Assembly: GCA_964500805.1 (NCBI GenBank)
Contig: CAZCQH010000030.1
Span: 6,899-70,898 of the forward strand
From: Ga0077555 sp964500805
GTDB lineage: Bacteria; Pseudomonadota; Alphaproteobacteria; Rhizobiales; Hyphomicrobiaceae
DNA length: 64,000 bases
Direction: 5' to 3'
The stretch's first letter is position 1. Every line of letters begins with the position of its first letter. This document shows, in pieces, positions 62,152 to 64,000 of the stretch. The notes beneath the pieces were generated by a model that made no database searches, was not told where the DNA came from, and worked only from the letters and a program-made list of their open reading frames with translations. The position numbers and the translations under genes were made by a program.

Positions 62152-62604
62152 TCAGAGTGTCACAAGATCAGTGTGTCCAAACCCCTTCGTGTAATCGAGC
62201 ACCGAGATGACCTTGGGCTCGAGCCGGAAAATCTTCACGTCTCCAGGCTTGGGCATTTCGAGCGGGAAGGATTTCTGCTCCGGGTACTTTGTCGGCAACA
62301 AGTCCAGCACCTTTTGAGCCTCGGCCTGATCCGTCACCACAGTCGCGTGCGCCGCCATCGATAACCCCGTGATCGCCATGATTTGCGGCTCGTCGTGATC
62401 GATCGTCAGTGACACGCGATTGTCGCGGGCGATGTTCGCGGCTTTCTGGCTGTCAAGGCCACAGAGAAAATAGATCGTCATTCCATCGTTGACATATCCC
62501 ACCGTCGTCGCTTGCGGCCATCCGTCGGGTCTCAGCGTCGCAACAGTCATGATGCGGTGCTGGTTCATAATCGACACGATTTTGGTATGGATCTCTGGGT
62601 TCAT
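62152..62604 (-). CDS. pyridoxamine 5'-phosphate oxidase family FMN protein
   Basis: A 150-residue split-barrel protein. RIMTVATLRPDGWPQATTVGYV, GLDSQKAANIARDNRVSLTIDH and MAAHATVVTDQAEA are typical of the flavin-binding PPOX-like family. GGAGCGCGAC precedes ATG 62604. Members include F420/FMN reductases and stress proteins, so the reaction cannot be told. Confidence 0.88.
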   Translation of the reverse strand: MNPEIHTKIVSIMNQHRIMTVATLRPDGWPQATTVGYVNDGMTIYFLCGLDSQKAANIARDNRVSLTIDHDEPQIMAITGLSMAAHATVVTDQAEAQKVLDLLPTKYPEQKSFPLEMPKPGDVKIFRLEPKVISVLDYTKGFGHTDLVTL

Positions 62605-63024
62605 GTCGCGCTCCACGTTTGCAGGGATGCCGCGATGCACAGCGAATGCGGGCATAAGCATCGGACCCCTAGCGGCGTCTAAGAAACAGCCTGAGCTTCT
62701 GTTCGCTGCCCTGCATTGCACGAGATCAAGCTGCGGCGCGAAGTCTTGGCTGGCACGCTACTATCCAGACACGAGCTGGGCGCCGAAGTGAGCCCTAACC
62801 TGGTGCCGCAATTGGGAGAAGTAGTGCCGCACCGCTCATCTCCTGGTGCATTCGATCGATGCTGCACGCGCAATGCGGCAGCACTTGCGCGATGATCGCA
62901 AACCGTAGCAAGCTTCGGCATGGCTTGAGGCGAACCTGGAGCCTTAAGGCTCCGAAGAGGCAGCAATGCCTTCGAAGCGAGCGATAACGCCTGAGGTCGA
63001 GGACACGCCGTTAGGGAGATTGCC
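62605..63024. other. divergent intergenic region before the TRAP binding-protein gene
   Basis: A 420-base region between divergent starts. The only structure I see is a perfect 16-base palindrome, GGAGCCTTAAGGCTCC (62938-62953), about 75 bases before the TRAP gene start, which could be an operator. No gene is evident. Confidence 0.5.
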
Positions 63025-64000
63025 ATGTCGCAACGACATCGACGAGGACGCGGACGTTGTCTCGGACTGATCGCGGCTTTCGCGCTCAGTGTCACCGGGG
63101 CTGCAGCCGCTGAGAAGATGAGCTACGCGACCTTCTTTTCAGATGTCTATGCAGGCAGCAAAACGGACATCTGGTTCATGGAGGAGGTCGAGAAGCGCTC
63201 CGGTGGAGAGATCAAGTTCGAGAGATACTGGGCCAACTCGCTGGTGAAGGCGACGGACTTGCTGCCGAGCCTCAAGAGCGGCGCGGCCGACGTCGTCAAC
63301 AGCTCGCCCGTTGCCTATAATGGCAAGGAGTACCCGCTGGCCGGCGTCATGATGCCGTTCCTGACGACCCAGGCCGATGCCGCCGTCCTCGCCTGGCGGG
63401 ATCTTTATCAGAACAACGCTGATTTCCGGAACGAGTTCGAGAGCAAGGGCGCCAAGGTGCTTTATCCGTTTGCCTGGGCCGAGAACACGATGTGGTCCAG
63501 GAAGGCCGCGGGCAAGATCGCCGATCTCAAGGGGCTCAAAGTCCGTGCTCCGCCGCCGATCGCCGACGCCATCCTGAAGCTCGGCGGCACGCCGGTCGCA
63601 ATTGCTTGGACCGAGGGCATCGAGGCGCTTCAGCGCGGTGTGGTCGATGCCTTCTCTTCGGCGCCGTTCGACTCGGCAGTTCACGGCAACCTGCAGGACG
63701 TCGCCAAGCACGGCACGGATCTCGGCGGATCGGGAATCTTCGGCCTGACCGTCATCGCCATCAGCATGCAGCGCTACAACAAGCTCAGCGACAAGCACAA
63801 GAAGGCCATCGATGATGTGGCGGCCGAGATGCCGGTCAAGGCCGCGCACTTCAACGACATCAGTATCAACTCCGCCGTCGACAAGCTTTGCGGGATGAAG
63901 GAGAAGCTGACCTTCACCAAGTACAGCGATGCCGACCGCGAGCAGGTGCAGAAAGTCGTCGCATCGGCGATGCAGCAGGAGTGGTTGGCACGGGTCGCCA
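63025..64000 (+). CDS. TRAP transporter substrate-binding protein (DctP family), partial
   Basis: ATG 63025 follows GGGAG (63014-63018) and the frame stays open for 325 codons to the window edge, so the C-terminus is missing. The signal peptide ends SVTGAAAAE. The mature part has ATFFSDVYAGSKTDIWFMEEVEKRSGGEIKFERYW, the Arg-bearing region KIADLKGLKVRAPPPIADAIL and GIEALQRGVVDAFSSAP. It differs clearly from the DctP at 26279-27460, so the genome has at least two TRAP systems. The permease genes probably lie to the right. Confidence 0.9.
   Translation, partial: MSQRHRRGRGRCLGLIAAFALSVTGAAAAEKMSYATFFSDVYAGSKTDIWFMEEVEKRSGGEIKFERYWANSLVKATDLLPSLKSGAADVVNSSPVAYNGKEYPLAGVMMPFLTTQADAAVLAWRDLYQNNADFRNEFESKGAKVLYPFAWAENTMWSRKAAGKIADLKGLKVRAPPPIADAILKLGGTPVAIAWTEGIEALQRGVVDAFSSAPFDSAVHGNLQDVAKHGTDLGGSGIFGLTVIAISMQRYNKLSDKHKKAIDDVAAEMPVKAAHFNDISINSAVDKLCGMKEKLTFTKYSDADREQVQKVVASAMQQEWLARVA

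Overview
The window is a GC-rich chromosomal segment from an alphaproteobacterium, most likely of the Hyphomicrobiales (Bradyrhizobium, Pseudolabrys or Xanthobacteraceae-like). Supporting this are an ActR/RegA-type regulator, DUF1036, DUF2161, DUF465 and DUF6460 proteins, the divergent DsbD_N/YqgE pair, a two-gene GH1-like pair, and many CoA-transferases, TRAP transporters and Tat-exported enzymes. Coding is dense on both strands. I see no rRNA, tRNA, CRISPR array or intact insertion sequence. Both ends cut genes: a four-helix-bundle protein on the left and a TRAP substrate-binding protein on the right.

Layout. 1-4.5 kb: partial four-helix-bundle (IVP) gene, a heptamer repeat, and an FbpABC-type ABC importer operon (minus strand). 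4.7-9 kb: a small protein, a 534-residue protein of unknown family, two small ORFs, and a secreted three-repeat protein with a strong terminator. 9.2-14.2 kb: FAD-linked oxidase, two GH1-like glycosidases, a DUF2382 stress protein. 14.4-21.2 kb: pyruvate phosphate dikinase, NhaD-type antiporter, truA, a His-rich periplasmic protein, RegA, DUF465. 21.3-32.7 kb: DehI-like protein, orphan ParA, enoyl-CoA hydratase, DctPQM TRAP operon, FMN protein, MerR-ATPase fusion, two dehydrogenases, CaiB-type CoA-transferase. 32.9-37.5 kb: Tyr-rich secreted protein, LemA/TPM operon, methyltransferase and polysaccharide pyruvyl transferase. 37.7-46.7 kb: molybdenum hydroxylase, a second CoA-transferase, 2-hydroxyacid dehydrogenase, SH3 protein, two tandem Cys-containing small proteins, TPP enzyme, DsbD_N protein. 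46.9-54.7 kb: YqgE, a repeat array, a frameshifted SDR, metallophosphoesterase, ruvB, HAD phosphatase, DUF2161, MATE exporter, DUF6460. 55-59.2 kb: a tight operon of a degenerate pterin-synthase-like protein, a GT4 glycosyltransferase, a methyltransferase, glycerate kinase and DUF1036. 59.3-64 kb: TPR protein, phosphonate-type binding protein, membrane-anchored ClpP-like protein, FMN protein, and the start of a TRAP operon.

Most genes point to scavenging and catabolism of organic acids: TRAP and ABC uptake, CoA activation by type III CoA-transferases, hydratase and dehydrogenase steps, glycerate and pyruvate metabolism. The items most likely to be new are (i) the pterin-synthase-like/GT4/methyltransferase operon, in which the pterin synthase homologue has lost its catalytic residues and one zinc ligand; (ii) a MerR regulator fused to a degenerate ABC-type ATPase; (iii) several enzyme homologues that lack the family's key residue (DehI-like, SDR, CoA-transferase). 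All family assignments come from reading motifs by eye; no database search was run.
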